A stretch of 50,857 nt of DNA from contig NZ_LDRT01000051.1 in assembly GCF_001476655.1 (NCBI RefSeq), forward strand, positions 1 to 50,857. Direction: 5' to 3'. Under the pieces are notes generated by a model. It was not told the DNA's origin. It searched no databases and saw nothing but the letters and a program-made list of their open reading frames with translations. Shown in pieces: positions 28,953-38,496 of this stretch (within the stretch, counting starts at the first letter, position 1; each line of letters starts with the position of its first letter). The translations under genes and the position numbers were made by a program. The DNA is from Microbacterium testaceum (lineage in GTDB: Bacteria; Actinomycetota; Actinomycetes; Actinomycetales; Microbacteriaceae).

Positions 28953-30037
28953 CCGCCACCGCCGTCCCGGCCTCGAAGCCCCTGGCCCTCACGAGCGGTC
29001 AGCTGCCCCGCTACATCGAGCCCGCCCTCCTCCTCGGCATCGCCGTCGTCGTTGTCGGTGTGCAGGTCCTCGTCGGCGGCTTCAACCTCGCCGTCTGGCT
29101 CATCCTCACCGCCGTGATCTACCTCATCGCGATCGGTGTCGGCTCCTCGATCGTCGAGAACCGTCGCAAGGCCGTCGACCGCGTCGTCCGGGGCCTGGTG
29201 ACGGCGGCCTTCCTGCTGGCTCTCGCTCCGCTCATCTCGACGCTGTGGACCGTGGTGTCCAAGGGCCTGGCCGTGGTGAACCTGCAGTTCATCACCCAGG
29301 TGGGGGGCACGACCTTCGACCCGGACACCCTCGCGGTCGTGGCGACGGCCGGGGCGTGGCAGGCGATCACCGGAACCCTGATCATCACCGGCATCGCCGC
29401 GCTCATCTCGGTCCCCGTCGGCGTCCTCGCGGCCGTCTACCTCGTCGAGTACGCGCTGCCGACCAATCCGCTCCGTCGCACGATCACCTTCCTCGTCGAC
29501 GTGATGACCGGCATCCCCTCGATCGTCGCGGGTCTGTTCGCCTTCTCGCTGTTCAGCCTCGTCGTGGGGCCGAAGGCGTTCAGCGGGTTCTCGGCATCCA
29601 TCGCCCTGTGCGTGCTGATGATCCCGATCGTGATCCGCTCCACCGAAGAGATGCTGCGCCTGGTGCCGGCCGACCTGCGTGAGGCCTCCCTCGCACTCGG
29701 CGTGCCGCGCTCGGCCACGATCATCAAGGTCGTGCTGCGCACCGCGGCCTCCGGCATCATCACCGGTGTCGTGCTCGCCGTGGCCCGCGTCGTGGGTGAG
29801 ACCGCGCCGATCTTCATCGCCGCGAGCTTCACCGACAACTTCAACGCGAACCCGTTCGAGGGCCCGATGCAGACCCTTCCGGTCATGGCGTACACCGCGT
29901 ACAGCTTCCCCGGCCAGGACATCGACGCCTCCCAGGCCAACGCCTGGGGCGCGGCTTTCCTCCTCGTCGTCCTCGTCGTCATCTTCAACCTGATCGCCCG
30001 GATCGTCGCGGCACTGTTCGCGCCGAAGACCCGCTGA
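28949..30037 (+). CDS. pstA: Phosphate ABC transporter permease PstA
   Basis: A 362-residue permease partner of PstC. Eight or so hydrophobic segments are visible: two extra N-terminal helices ([37 protein letters not shown]), then the six-helix core. The EAA loop reads [20 protein letters not shown], and [17 protein letters not shown] and [16 protein letters not shown] match PstA. The GTG at 28949 overlaps the pstC stop by 4 bp and is translationally coupled. A start further upstream would lie wholly inside pstC. Confidence 0.95.
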   Translation: MTATAVPASKPLALTSGQLPRYIEPALLLGIAVVVVGVQVLVGGFNLAVWLILTAVIYLIAIGVGSSIVENRRKAVDRVVRGLVTAAFLLALAPLISTLWTVVSKGLAVVNLQFITQVGGTTFDPDTLAVVATAGAWQAITGTLIITGIAALISVPVGVLAAVYLVEYALPTNPLRRTITFLVDVMTGIPSIVAGLFAFSLFSLVVGPKAFSGFSASIALCVLMIPIVIRSTEEMLRLVPADLREASLALGVPRSATIIKVVLRTAASGIITGVVLAVARVVGETAPIFIAASFTDNFNANPFEGPMQTLPVMAYTAYSFPGQDIDASQANAWGAAFLLVVLVVIFNLIARIVAALFAPKTR

Positions 30038-30057
30038 GCGCGGAAAGGCACACCCCC

Positions 30058-30837
<780 letters not shown>

Positions 30838-30849
30838 GCACCTCTCGCG

Positions 30850-30877
30850 CGAAAGCCCCGCTTCGGCGGGGCTTTCG
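30850..30877. terminator. Terminator of pstSCAB
   Basis: A 12-bp stem CGAAAGCCCCGC (30850-30861 with 30866-30877) with a stable TTCG tetraloop, followed by TCGTTT. It also faces the end of the convergent aminotransferase gene. Confidence 0.9.
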
Positions 30878-30888
30878 TCGTTTCCGGA

Positions 30889-31773
30889 TCAGTCGCGGGG
30901 CGAGAGCAGGTACGCGTTCAGCTCGTCGGTGAACACGCGGTCAACGGGCTTCTCCACGCCGTCGACGGCGGAGATCGGCGCGGCCAGGCGCACGCTGGAG
31001 AGCAACCACGCGGCATCCGCGTTTCGCAGATCGCTCAGCAGAACCTCTTCGTAGGCGGTCTCGAACCCGCGCCCGCCGAGGTGGGTGAACAGACTGCGCT
31101 GGGTCGTGCCGTGCAGGATTCCGGCGTGGGGCTCGGGGGTGACGAACTTGTCGCCGGAACGCAGGATCACGGATGCCGTGGGCGCCTCGAGCACGTACCC
31201 GTCACTCGTGACGAACACGGCGTCGTCGGCGCCCCGGCGCTTCGCCTCGCGCACGGCGGCCATGTTGACCGCGTAGGACAGAGTCTTCGCCCCCAGCAGC
31301 AGCCACGGGGCGCGGCCGGGCACGTCGAGTTGGTAGCCCCGGTCGAGCGTCACGACGCGGACCCCCTCGGTGCGGGCGCGGGCGTTGTCGGGGGCGGCGG
31401 CAAGGGTGATCCACGCGGTCGGCGAAGATCCGTGCTCCACCCCTCGGCTGAGGATGAGCTTGATCACGCTCTCCCCCGCCCCGGCCTCTGCGGCGACGCG
31501 GGCGATCGCCTCCCGCCACTGCTGCGCGTGCGGGACGGGCAGGTCGGCGAGCTGCGCCGAGCGCGCCAACCGGTCCAGGTGCGGACCCACTTCTTGCGCG
31601 TGCCCGTCGACCACGCCGATCGACTCGAACACGCCATCGCCGCGCTGCGCGCTGAGCTCGCCCAGGGGCAGCACGGGACCGTCGGGATCCACCACCGTGA
31701 AGGTGTCGGAGAAGCTCTGACCTCGATTCTCGGATGCCAGGGGGTCGAGCACGAGAGCGAAGAGCAGAGCCAT
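30889..31773 (-). CDS. Class IV aminotransferase (aminodeoxychorismate lyase-like)
   Basis: A 294-residue PLP enzyme of fold type IV, the group that contains 4-amino-4-deoxychorismate lyase, branched-chain and D-amino-acid aminotransferases. Key parts: QRGDGVFESIGVVDG near the start, catalytic Lys in LLGAKTLSYAVNMAAVREA, and GYVLEAPTASVILRSGD, where the usual E-x-x-x-S/T-N motif binds the PLP phosphate. GILHGTTQRSLF follows. Lyase (PabC) is the best guess since YgfZ and folate genes occur elsewhere, but branched-chain types cannot be excluded. ATG 31773 lies 6 nt after TAGGCT, so it looks leaderless. Confidence 0.82.
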   Translation of the reverse strand: MALLFALVLDPLASENRGQSFSDTFTVVDPDGPVLPLGELSAQRGDGVFESIGVVDGHAQEVGPHLDRLARSAQLADLPVPHAQQWREAIARVAAEAGAGESVIKLILSRGVEHGSSPTAWITLAAAPDNARARTEGVRVVTLDRGYQLDVPGRAPWLLLGAKTLSYAVNMAAVREAKRRGADDAVFVTSDGYVLEAPTASVILRSGDKFVTPEPHAGILHGTTQRSLFTHLGGRGFETAYEEVLLSDLRNADAAWLLSSVRLAAPISAVDGVEKPVDRVFTDELNAYLLSPRD

Positions 31774-32101
31774 GCAGCGAGCCTACGCCCGCGGTCCGAC
31801 ACGCCCGGGCCTTGTCAACGGGGCAGTCGGAGGGAATGTGCGGGGCCGACGCTTGTTACACTTTTATCGCCGGGCCGCAGTAACCCCGGGCTCCATCTTC
31901 TGCCGCTATGAGCGGCCATGCGCCGAGAGGCGTTCTGCGGTCCGGCACTTATCTTTTCGGCGGTGTGTGGTCACGCCGGGGCTTCGACAGACTCAGCCAT
32001 CCGCTCCGCCCCGTCGGATCGCGCCGGGGCTTCGACACTCTCAGCCACCGGTCCGCTCGAGGTCCCTGAGCTTGTCGAAGGGACCGGGACCGGATCGGCG
32101 C
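31774..32101. repeat. Gene-free stretch with REP-like intergenic repeats
   Basis: No convincing gene. It holds two near-identical copies of a unit beginning CGCCGGGGCTTCGACA (31974-31999 and 32022-32047) and an inverted repeat whose arms are GGTCCCT (32061-32067) and AGGGACC (32079-32085), with CTTGTCGAAG inside. Such REP-like elements recur between genes in Microbacteriaceae, as I recall. The aminotransferase -10 lies at 31780-31785. Confidence 0.6.
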
Positions 32102-32740
32102 TCAGCTCAGGCCGTCGCGACGCCAGAGGGCCGCCGCTGCGGACAGGTCCTCGGCGTACGTCGACAAGCGCAGCGCCCGCGTCGTCAACGCCGACGCCCG
32201 CTCCGATTCGGTGTTCTCGTAGTCGTCCGCCAGGTGCGTCGAGCCCGAGGCCTGCACGCGGCAGAACGCGGCTGCGCGGTCGAGCGCCACCGCGAAGTCG
32301 CCCTCGAAGAGGCCGCGCAGGATCGTGTCGATCAGCTGCACGAGCTCCTCGGGACCCGCGGGAGCCGGGGCTCCCACCACCACGGGGTCCACGGTCGCCA
32401 TCTCGACGCGCCCCCGCTCGTAGAGGAGCGCGGCGGTCGCGGCGTCATCGTGGATCATGAGCTGCAGCAGGTACAGCCGCCAGAGCGCACCCGGGAGAGA
32501 CCGCGCGGGCGAGCGCGACCAGAGTTCCGCGATGTCGTCGATGCCGTGGTCGTCGGTGAACGCGACGAGACGCTCGACGACATCGACGCTCGGATCGGCG
32601 CGGACCCGCGCCAGAAGGGCGTGCGCGGTGCTGTGCGCGACGCGGGACACCTCCGCAGGGTCATCGGCGGCGAAGAGGCGGTCGAACAGTTCGGCGGGAC
32701 GTCGGATCGGCTTGTGGAACTCGCGCGGCGAATCGCTCAT
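32102..32740 (-). CDS. Conserved protein of unknown function
   Basis: A 212-residue, helix-rich cytoplasmic protein with no signal peptide or membrane helix. It begins SDSPREFHKPIRRPAELFDR and contains LWRLYLLQLMIHDDAATAALLYERGR and AAAFCRVQASGSTHLADDYE. I do not recognise a domain. ATG 32740 lies 6 nt after TAGCCT (reverse strand, 32747-32752), which supports a leaderless start and a real gene. REP-like repeats flank both sides. Confidence 0.75.
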   Translation of the reverse strand: MSDSPREFHKPIRRPAELFDRLFAADDPAEVSRVAHSTAHALLARVRADPSVDVVERLVAFTDDHGIDDIAELWSRSPARSLPGALWRLYLLQLMIHDDAATAALLYERGRVEMATVDPVVVGAPAPAGPEELVQLIDTILRGLFEGDFAVALDRAAAFCRVQASGSTHLADDYENTESERASALTTRALRLSTYAEDLSAAAALWRRDGLS

Positions 32741-32789
32741 CGTTCCAGGCTAGGCGGTCCGCTCGGGGGCGGGGTGGGTCCCGTCGACA

Positions 32790-32823
32790 GGTTCAGGGAC
32801 CTTCGAAAGGTTCAGGGACCTTC
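32790..32823. repeat. Tandem 15-bp direct repeat
   Basis: GGTTCAGGGACCTTC occurs at 32790-32804 and again at 32809-32823 (19-bp period) in the gap between the unknown gene and rskA. The sequence is related to the REP-like element near 32061. Confidence 0.7.
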
Positions 32824-32865
32824 ATGAGCTCGGGGACCTCTCACCCGCGCAAAGGCGCGAGTTGC

Positions 32866-33651
32866 TCAGGCGGTCGCGACAGCGACCACGGGAGCCGAGC
32901 TGGGCGTACCGTCCGGCGAGCCCCCCGCGGGTTCGATCGTCACCGCGATGGTGTCGCCGGAGTGGAACTCGCCGTCCAGGATCGCCGTCGCGCGACCCGC
33001 GGCATCCGTCTCGAAGATTCCGGCGGCGATCGGCGTCTCACCCCGCACGAACCACAGTTCGTACGTCTGATCGTCGCTGAGAGCCGGCATGCCGTCGGTC
33101 ACGAGGACGCTTCGCCCCGTCGATGCGGACCAGTGCGCGGTGGCCGAGCCCCCGTCGGCCATCGTCACCGAAGCCGACTGCGCGTCGGGGGCCTTCTCGA
33201 TCTGCTCGAGCGCCACGACCGAGGCCGGCCGGGTCACGTACTGGCCGATCGAGGCGGCGCCGAATCCGAGAACCAGAACGGCGACGATGGATGCCGCGAG
33301 CGTGAACCAGCGACGACGCCCCCAGCTCGTCGGGCGCGAGGACGTGGTCTCCAGGTCGATCGGAGCGGGACCCGCGGCGGCGAAATCCTCGTCGTCGTCC
33401 GGGGCGGGAGAGACATCGGTCTGCTGCGGAAGGTCGGCGATACGCGCCATCACGGACGCACGCACCGACGGCGGCGGATCGACCGGCTCGACGATGTCGC
33501 TCAGGGCGGCGATGGCCGCGGCGGCGTCTCGCACGTGCGAATCCCAGTGGGGATTGCTCGCAAGCGCCTCCTGGTACGCGCGTTCGTCAGCATCCGATAG
33601 CGCATTCAACGCGTGACCGGCTGCGAGGTCGGCGAAATCCCTCTCGTTCAC
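32866..33651 (-). CDS. rskA: RskA-family anti-sigma factor
   Basis: A 261-residue membrane anti-sigma factor. The N-terminal cytoplasmic domain (FADLAAGHALNALSDADERAYQ) binds the sigma factor. It lacks the zinc H-x3-C-x2-C motif of ZAS proteins. One helix spans the membrane (WFTLAASIVAVLVLGFGAAS) and an extracytoplasmic RskA domain follows (YELWFVRGETPIAAGIFETD). Release of the sigma factor by regulated proteolysis is the family mechanism. It overlaps the sigma factor gene by 4 bp, typical for a stoichiometric pair. Confidence 0.92.
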   Translation of the reverse strand: MNERDFADLAAGHALNALSDADERAYQEALASNPHWDSHVRDAAAAIAALSDIVEPVDPPPSVRASVMARIADLPQQTDVSPAPDDDEDFAAAGPAPIDLETTSSRPTSWGRRRWFTLAASIVAVLVLGFGAASIGQYVTRPASVVALEQIEKAPDAQSASVTMADGGSATAHWSASTGRSVLVTDGMPALSDDQTYELWFVRGETPIAAGIFETDAAGRATAILDGEFHSGDTIAVTIEPAGGSPDGTPSSAPVVAVATA

Positions 33652-34250
33652 TTGTCCACCCCCAATTCCATCCTCAAGCGTGACAATCCGTCGCGCATCC
33701 TGGTTTTGATGGTTCCGAGGGGCGACCCGACGAGAGTAGCGATCTCACTCTGGCTGTATCCACCGAAGTAGGCCAGGGTGAGGGCTTCTTTCTGGGCGTC
33801 GGGAAGCGTCGCCAATGCATCGACGACGCGCCGCCCTTCGATCTTCATCTCCACTTTTTCCGAGACGTTGTCGTACGCAACGTCCATATCGCGGAAGCCC
33901 GCGCGCACATCGCGATCGACACTGGACTGCGAGGACCGCACGCGGTCCACCGCTCGCCGGTGTGCGATCGTGAGGACCCACGATCTTCCTTGACCTCTCT
34001 TCGGAGTGAAGCGCGCAGCGGATTGCCAGACCTCCAGGAAAACCTCCTGAAGGACTTCTTCGCTCTGCGCGCGATCGACGAGCACGCGGCGGATGAGGCC
34101 GAAGGCTCGCGCGGACAGAGCGTCGTACACCTCCGCAAAGGCGTCACGGTCTCCCGTCGCCACGCGCTGGATCAGGTCGCCTATGTGGTCGACGCGGTCC
34201 GATCCCTCCTCGGGTAGGTCGAAACCGTCGATCACCATGGCATCCATCAT
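33648..34250 (-). CDS. sigK: ECF sigma factor SigK
   Basis: A 200-residue ECF sigma factor. Region 2 includes [20 protein letters not shown] and region 4 includes [20 protein letters not shown] plus the helix-turn-helix [17 protein letters not shown]. Pairing with rskA and a nearby fasciclin lipoprotein mirrors mycobacterial SigK-RskA, which controls mpt70/mpt83. The start is uncertain between ATG 34250, 34247 and 34238; TAGGGA lies before the first. Confidence 0.92.
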   Translation of the reverse strand: MMDAMVIDGFDLPEEGSDRVDHIGDLIQRVATGDRDAFAEVYDALSARAFGLIRRVLVDRAQSEEVLQEVFLEVWQSAARFTPKRGQGRSWVLTIAHRRAVDRVRSSQSSVDRDVRAGFRDMDVAYDNVSEKVEMKIEGRRVVDALATLPDAQKEALTLAYFGGYSQSEIATLVGSPLGTIKTRMRDGLSRLRMELGVDK

Positions 34251-34556
34251 TCCCTACGCCGAATCCCCTGCCCGGTGATCTTCACGCGCGTCGAGACATC
34301 GGTTAGGGAACCGTTACGAACGTCACTTCCCCTCTGGACCACCCGTCTGAAAAATATTCTTGCGAATATTTACCACTCCCTCATCAGGTGTTTTCTGCGC
34401 TGGAGCGGTCTTTCGGCGCACGAATTCCGAGGTTTCGCCAATCCGATTCCCCGGGGGACCCGAAGACCCCGTGTAAGCCGCTCCACGGCGAACCACCCGC
34501 ACCGGGGTGTCCCTGACGGATCGCATCCGCGGTCCGAACGATTTCGGAGGAATGTC
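34251..34556. promoter_or_regulatory. sigK / fasciclin divergent region with an AT-rich dyad
   Basis: This 306-bp gap holds no gene. It has a perfect AT-rich dyad, AAATATTC (34352-34359), TTGC loop, GAATATTT (34364-34371), striking in DNA of this GC. I did not find a convincing SigK-type pair of boxes at good spacing for either gene. The fasciclin gene has TTCGGAGG just before its ATG. Confidence 0.5.
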
Positions 34557-35228
34557 ATGCTCACCAACAAGAAGCCTGTCGTTGCTGGTCTCGCCCTCGT
34601 TCTGGGTTCGGCCTTCGCTCTCACCGCTTGTTCGGGCGGCACCACCTCGGGTGGCTCGATGAGCGAGGAGAGCTCCAGCGCTCCCGCGATGTCGGCATCG
34701 CCGTCTGCGTCCTCGTCGATGATGGACCCGGCCGCCGACCTCGTCGGCCCCGGCTGCGCCGACTACGCCTCGCAGGTTCCCTCGGGTTCCGGCTCGGTCG
34801 CGGGCATGGCCGTCGACCCGGTCGCCACCGCCGCCTCGAACAACCCGCTGCTCACCACGCTGACCGCTGCCGTCAGCGGCAAGCTGAACCCCGACGTGAA
34901 CCTCGTCGACACGCTCAACGGTGGCGAGTTCACCGTCTTCGCGCCGGTCGACTCGGCCTTCGCCAAGCTCCCGGCTGAGACCGTCGAAGGCCTCAAGACC
35001 GACAGCGCCACGCTGAGCAAGATCCTCACGTACCACGTGGTCGCCGGCCAGCTCAGCCCCTCCGAGATCGATGGCACGCACGCCACGGTCGAGGGCCAGA
35101 ACGTCACCGTCTCGGGCTCGGGTGACAGCATCATGGTCAACGACGCCAAGGTCATCTGCGGTGGCGTGAAGACCGCCAACGCGACCGTGTACCTGATCGA
35201 CACGGTTCTCACGCCCCCGGCTGCGTAA
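34557..35228 (+). CDS. Fasciclin-domain lipoprotein (MPT70/MPT83-like)
   Basis: A 223-residue surface lipoprotein. Signal peptide with lipobox LTAC (Cys25), then a Ser/Ala-rich linker with two short Met-rich patches. A FAS1 domain spans about residues 85-223, with [28 protein letters not shown] and the closing [14 protein letters not shown]1 domains mediate cell-surface adhesion. [15 protein letters not shown] before the domain matches MPT70-type proteins, secreted antigens of the mycobacterial SigK regulon. ATG 34557 follows TTCGGAGGAATGTC. Confidence 0.92.
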   Translation: MLTNKKPVVAGLALVLGSAFALTACSGGTTSGGSMSEESSSAPAMSASPSASSSMMDPAADLVGPGCADYASQVPSGSGSVAGMAVDPVATAASNNPLLTTLTAAVSGKLNPDVNLVDTLNGGEFTVFAPVDSAFAKLPAETVEGLKTDSATLSKILTYHVVAGQLSPSEIDGTHATVEGQNVTVSGSGDSIMVNDAKVICGGVKTANATVYLIDTVLTPPAA

Positions 35229-35266
35229 TTCACGCACCCGGCCGATCTTTCGATCGGACTTGACGG

Positions 35267-35305
35267 CGAGCGCCGGACCCCAGGCGAGGGGGTCCGGCGC
35301 TCGCT
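35267..35305. terminator. Bidirectional terminator
   Basis: A perfect 16-bp stem (35267-35282 with 35290-35305, core GCGCCGGACCCC) and a 7-nt loop lies between the fasciclin gene and the convergent siderophore-binding gene. Followed by TCTCGTT. Confidence 0.85.
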
Positions 35306-35317
35306 CTCGTTAAGGCC

Positions 35318-36370
35318 TCAGTCCGCCTTCACCGCCCGGACGATCTGGTCTTGGACGAGTCGAGCGGCCACCGGACCCGCGTTGGTGAACCACGGGTCGT
35401 AGTCGACCGCGACGGTACGCCCCTCCGCGACGGCACCGAGCGTCGACCAGAGCGGGGCGCCCTCGATGAAGGTCTGCCCCTGACCGATGCCGGCATAGAA
35501 CACGCGGTCGGCGTCCGCGAGGTCGATCTGCTCCGCACTGATGTCCTGGGACGTGTCGTCGAACTGCTGCGAGGCGGGGCGCCCGAGGCCGAGGTCCTGC
35601 GCGATGCCGCCCGCGAACGACGGTACCCCCATGATGCGCGTGCGATCCCCGGTGGACTGCAGGAACGACACCGTGGGCTCCCCCGCGGGGTGCGTGGCTG
35701 CAAAAGCCGCACTGTCGGACTGCAAGGAATCAAGGATGCCGCGGGCCTCACCCTCTTTCCCGAGGGCGTCCGCGATGAGCAGGAAATCGCTCTTCCAATT
35801 GACGCCGTTGCCCTTGGTGAGTACCGTCGGGGCGATCGCCGACAGCGCGTCGTACAGTTCGGTGCCGCGCGTGGAGTTGATGAGGATCAGGTCGGGATCG
35901 GCCTGAGCGATCGCCTCGAGGTCGGGCTCGGTCCGCTTGCCGATGTCGGACATGGTTCCGAGCGCCGAGGCGTCGTCGGGGAACGCGTCGGTCAGGTACT
36001 GCGGAACGAGCCCGCTGTTCTCGGCCCGCGTCGCCGCGACGGGTACCGTCCCCAGCGCGAGGAGCGCGTCGAGCTGACCCGTCGAGACGACCGCGATGCG
36101 CGTCGGCGCCGCGGGGATCTCCGTCACCCCGCCGAAGTGCGTCACGGAGCGGGGGAAGACGCCGTCGGCCTCCACCGAACCCATTCCCGGCTCGAGATCG
36201 CGCGCCACCACCCAGTCGCCGGTGGCGGCGGCTTCGGCGTCGACCGTCGAGGCGGGAGCCGCGGCACCGGAGCAGCCGGTGAGCACGAGAAGCAGGGCTG
36301 CGCCCAGGGCGACGGCCGCTCGCCGCGGACGGGAACGGGAAGGAAAGGACGGGAACCGAAAGTCATTCAC
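35318..36370 (-). CDS. Iron-siderophore ABC transporter binding lipoprotein
   Basis: A 350-residue class III substrate-binding protein of the FecB/FepB/FhuD type. It has a lipoprotein signal with lipobox LTGC (Cys33). The two lobes are recognisable: PTRIAVVSTGQLDALLALGT, typical of the first beta strand and helix, and EPDLEAIAQADPDLILIN in the linker region. It captures ferric siderophores outside the membrane. GTG 36370 lies 6 nt after TATCCT on the reverse strand, inside an iron box. Divergent from two permease genes. Which siderophore is unknown. Confidence 0.92.
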   Translation of the reverse strand: MNDFRFPSFPSRSRPRRAAVALGAALLLVLTGCSGAAAPASTVDAEAAATGDWVVARDLEPGMGSVEADGVFPRSVTHFGGVTEIPAAPTRIAVVSTGQLDALLALGTVPVAATRAENSGLVPQYLTDAFPDDASALGTMSDIGKRTEPDLEAIAQADPDLILINSTRGTELYDALSAIAPTVLTKGNGVNWKSDFLLIADALGKEGEARGILDSLQSDSAAFAATHPAGEPTVSFLQSTGDRTRIMGVPSFAGGIAQDLGLGRPASQQFDDTSQDISAEQIDLADADRVFYAGIGQGQTFIEGAPLWSTLGAVAEGRTVAVDYDPWFTNAGPVAARLVQDQIVRAVKAD

Positions 36371-36393
36371 CCGGTTAGGATAACCTTACCTCT
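36370..36393. promoter_or_regulatory. DtxR/IdeR-type iron box over two divergent leaderless promoters
   Basis: The 19-mer CCCGGTTAGGATAACCTTA (36370-36388) matches the known iron-box consensus TTAGGTTAGGCTAACCTAA at 15 of 19 positions. It covers the minus-strand -10 TATCCT (36377-36382), 6 nt from the binding-protein GTG, and the plus-strand -10 TAACCT (36381-36386), 7 nt from the permease GTG. Iron-loaded DtxR/IdeR would block both. Confidence 0.8.
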
Positions 36394-37443
36394 GTGCTCG
36401 ACTCGTCCCCCACAGCTGCGCCGGGAGTCGCCGCACACCTGGGTGCACGACGCCGAACAGCACTCACCCGCGCCGTCGCCCTCACCGTCGTCGTGTCCGC
36501 CCTGCTCTGCGGCCTCATCATCCTGAGCCTCGCGGTCGGATCGCGCGCCCTCGCGCCCGGCGACGTCGTCTCCGCTCTGTTCTCCGACCGACGGGACGCC
36601 GTCGGCGTGATCGTCCACGAGCTTCGCGTCCCCCGAACCCTCACTGCTCTCCTCGCGGGAGCCTGTCTGGGCGTCGCCGGTGTGCTGATGCAGGCCCTGA
36701 CCCGCAACCCCCTCGCCGACCCGGGGCTGCTCGGTGTCAACGCGGGCGCGGCGGTGGGTGTGGTCGTCGCGATCTCGTTCTTCGGGGTGGGGACGGCGAG
36801 CGGCTACGTGTGGTTCGCCTTCGCGGGGGCGGCGGGTGCCGCGCTGCTCGTGAACAGCGCGGCTCGACCCGATCGCCGCGACGACACCGTCGGCCTGATC
36901 CTCGCCGGGGTCGCGCTCAGCGCGTGTCTGAGTGCCATCGTGGGCATCATCACGCTCGCCGACGACGACACGTTCGAGTCGTTCCGATTCTGGGCCGTCG
37001 GGTCGTTCGAACGCCGCGATCCCGACGTCGCCCTGCAGCTGCTCCCCTTCGCCCTGGTGGGGCTGCTGCTCGCCGCCGTGGTCGCGCGGGGCCTCGATCA
37101 GCTTCAGCTCGGCACCGATGTGGCGCGGTCGCTGGGGGTCTCCCCCGCGCTCGTGACCATCAGCGCGGGCGCCGCCATCACGCTCCTCTGCGCCACGGCG
37201 ACCTCGGCCGCGGGTCCTCTGGCGTTCATCGGACTCATCGTCGCTCACGCCGTGCGCGGGGCCGTCGGCGGTTCCGTCCCCGTCTCCCTTCCGCTCGCCG
37301 CGGTGGTCGGTGCCGCGCTGACCCTCGCGAGCGACGTCATCGGGCGCGTCATCGCGATCCCGAGCGAGGTGGAGGCGGGAATCGTCGCGGCCTTCCTCGG
37401 TGCACCCCTCTTGCTGTGGCTGATCCTGCGGAGGTCCGCGTGA
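36394..37443 (+). CDS. FecCD-family siderophore permease (first)
   Basis: A 349-residue permease with about ten helices. Conserved FecCD parts: RVPRTLTALLAGACLGVAG, LMQALTRNPLADPGLLGVNAG, and TSAAGPLAFIGLIVAHAVR. It imports ferric siderophores with its partner. The GTG at 36394 lacks a Shine-Dalgarno but has TAACCT 7 nt upstream. It overlaps the second permease by 4 bp. Confidence 0.94.
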   Translation: MLDSSPTAAPGVAAHLGARRRTALTRAVALTVVVSALLCGLIILSLAVGSRALAPGDVVSALFSDRRDAVGVIVHELRVPRTLTALLAGACLGVAGVLMQALTRNPLADPGLLGVNAGAAVGVVVAISFFGVGTASGYVWFAFAGAAGAALLVNSAARPDRRDDTVGLILAGVALSACLSAIVGIITLADDDTFESFRFWAVGSFERRDPDVALQLLPFALVGLLLAAVVARGLDQLQLGTDVARSLGVSPALVTISAGAAITLLCATATSAAGPLAFIGLIVAHAVRGAVGGSVPVSLPLAAVVGAALTLASDVIGRVIAIPSEVEAGIVAAFLGAPLLLWLILRRSA

Positions 37444-38456
37444 ACACCTCCGCCGAGATCCGGACGCGTCTCCGGTCCGCTCGACGCCGGCGCATTCTCC
37501 TCGTCACCGCTCTCACGCTGGGAATCGCCGCGATCGCCGCGGTGATCGGTCTGACGACCGGCTCGTTCCACGCGTCGCTCGGCGACGTGGCATCCGCTCT
37601 CACCGGCGGAGCCGACGGTCGCACCACCGTCGTCGTCGTGGGCATGCGGATGCCACGGGTCATCGCGGCTCTCCTGATCGGCGCGGCTCTGGGGCTGGCC
37701 GGCGCCGTCTTCCAGACGCTCGCCCGCAACCCGCTCGCGAGTCCCGACATCGTGGGCTTCACCGCCGGCTCGGCCACCGGCGCGCTCATCGGCCTGACGC
37801 TGATCGCTCCCCCGGCCTCGCCCGCCGTGGGGGCGTGGACCGGAGGCCTGCTCACCGTCGTCGTGGTCATGGCCATCGCCCGAAGCGTGGGCATCTCGCG
37901 CGAGCGGACGATCCTCGCGGGCATCGCCCTGTCGACCCTGCTGGCCGCCGTCAACGACTACCTGCTCACACGCGCGCCGATCGACATCGCCCGCAACGCG
38001 ACGCAGTGGCTGCACGGGAGTCTCGCCGCGACCTCCGCGAACGACGTCGTGCTGCTCCTGGCATCCCTCGGCGTACTCGGTGCCGTGCTCATCGCGGTGC
38101 ATCGCGACTACCGGGCCCTCGAGTTCGACGACGACACCGCGCGCTCGCTCGGCGTGCGCACCGGTCGCGTCCGTCTCATTCTGGTCATCGTCGCCGCCCT
38201 CCTGACCGGCACGGCTACGTCCGTGGCGGGACCGATCGGGTTCATCGCTCTCGCCGCTCCCCAGCTCGCACGTCGCGCGATGGGCACGAGCGGCATCCCC
38301 GTCGTCGGCTCGGCCGTCACCGGCGCCACCGTGCTCCTCGTGGCGGATGTCATCGCCCAGCGCGCGCTCGCACCCCTGCAGATCCCGGTCGGGCTCCTCA
38401 CCGCCGTCGTCGGTGGCGCCTACCTGTTCTGGATCGTGGCCCGCTCCCGCCGATGA
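37440..38456 (+). CDS. FecCD-family siderophore permease (second)
   Basis: A 338-residue partner permease with MRMPRVIAALLIGAALGLAG, FQTLARNPLASPDIVGFTAG and TSVAGPIGFIALAAPQLARR. The GTG overlaps the previous stop by 4 bp. The next gene should be the ATPase (FecE/FepC type), but a tRNA and an integrated element follow instead. The ATPase must be elsewhere or lost. Confidence 0.94.
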   Translation: MNTSAEIRTRLRSARRRRILLVTALTLGIAAIAAVIGLTTGSFHASLGDVASALTGGADGRTTVVVVGMRMPRVIAALLIGAALGLAGAVFQTLARNPLASPDIVGFTAGSATGALIGLTLIAPPASPAVGAWTGGLLTVVVVMAIARSVGISRERTILAGIALSTLLAAVNDYLLTRAPIDIARNATQWLHGSLAATSANDVVLLLASLGVLGAVLIAVHRDYRALEFDDDTARSLGVRTGRVRLILVIVAALLTGTATSVAGPIGFIALAAPQLARRAMGTSGIPVVGSAVTGATVLLVADVIAQRALAPLQIPVGLLTAVVGGAYLFWIVARSRR

Positions 38457-38496
38457 GGACGGGGACCCTCCTCGCGCCCGCTAGGCTGGGGGTTGA

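Noticed and set aside
31918..32460. 180-codon plus frame after the aminotransferase
   Set aside because: Built from REP-like repeats and antisense of the next gene.
34236..34264. SigK-type promoter (CATCC and CCGAAT boxes) near the sigK start
   Set aside because: Spacing is only 13 nt and the orientation points away from sigK; judged chance.
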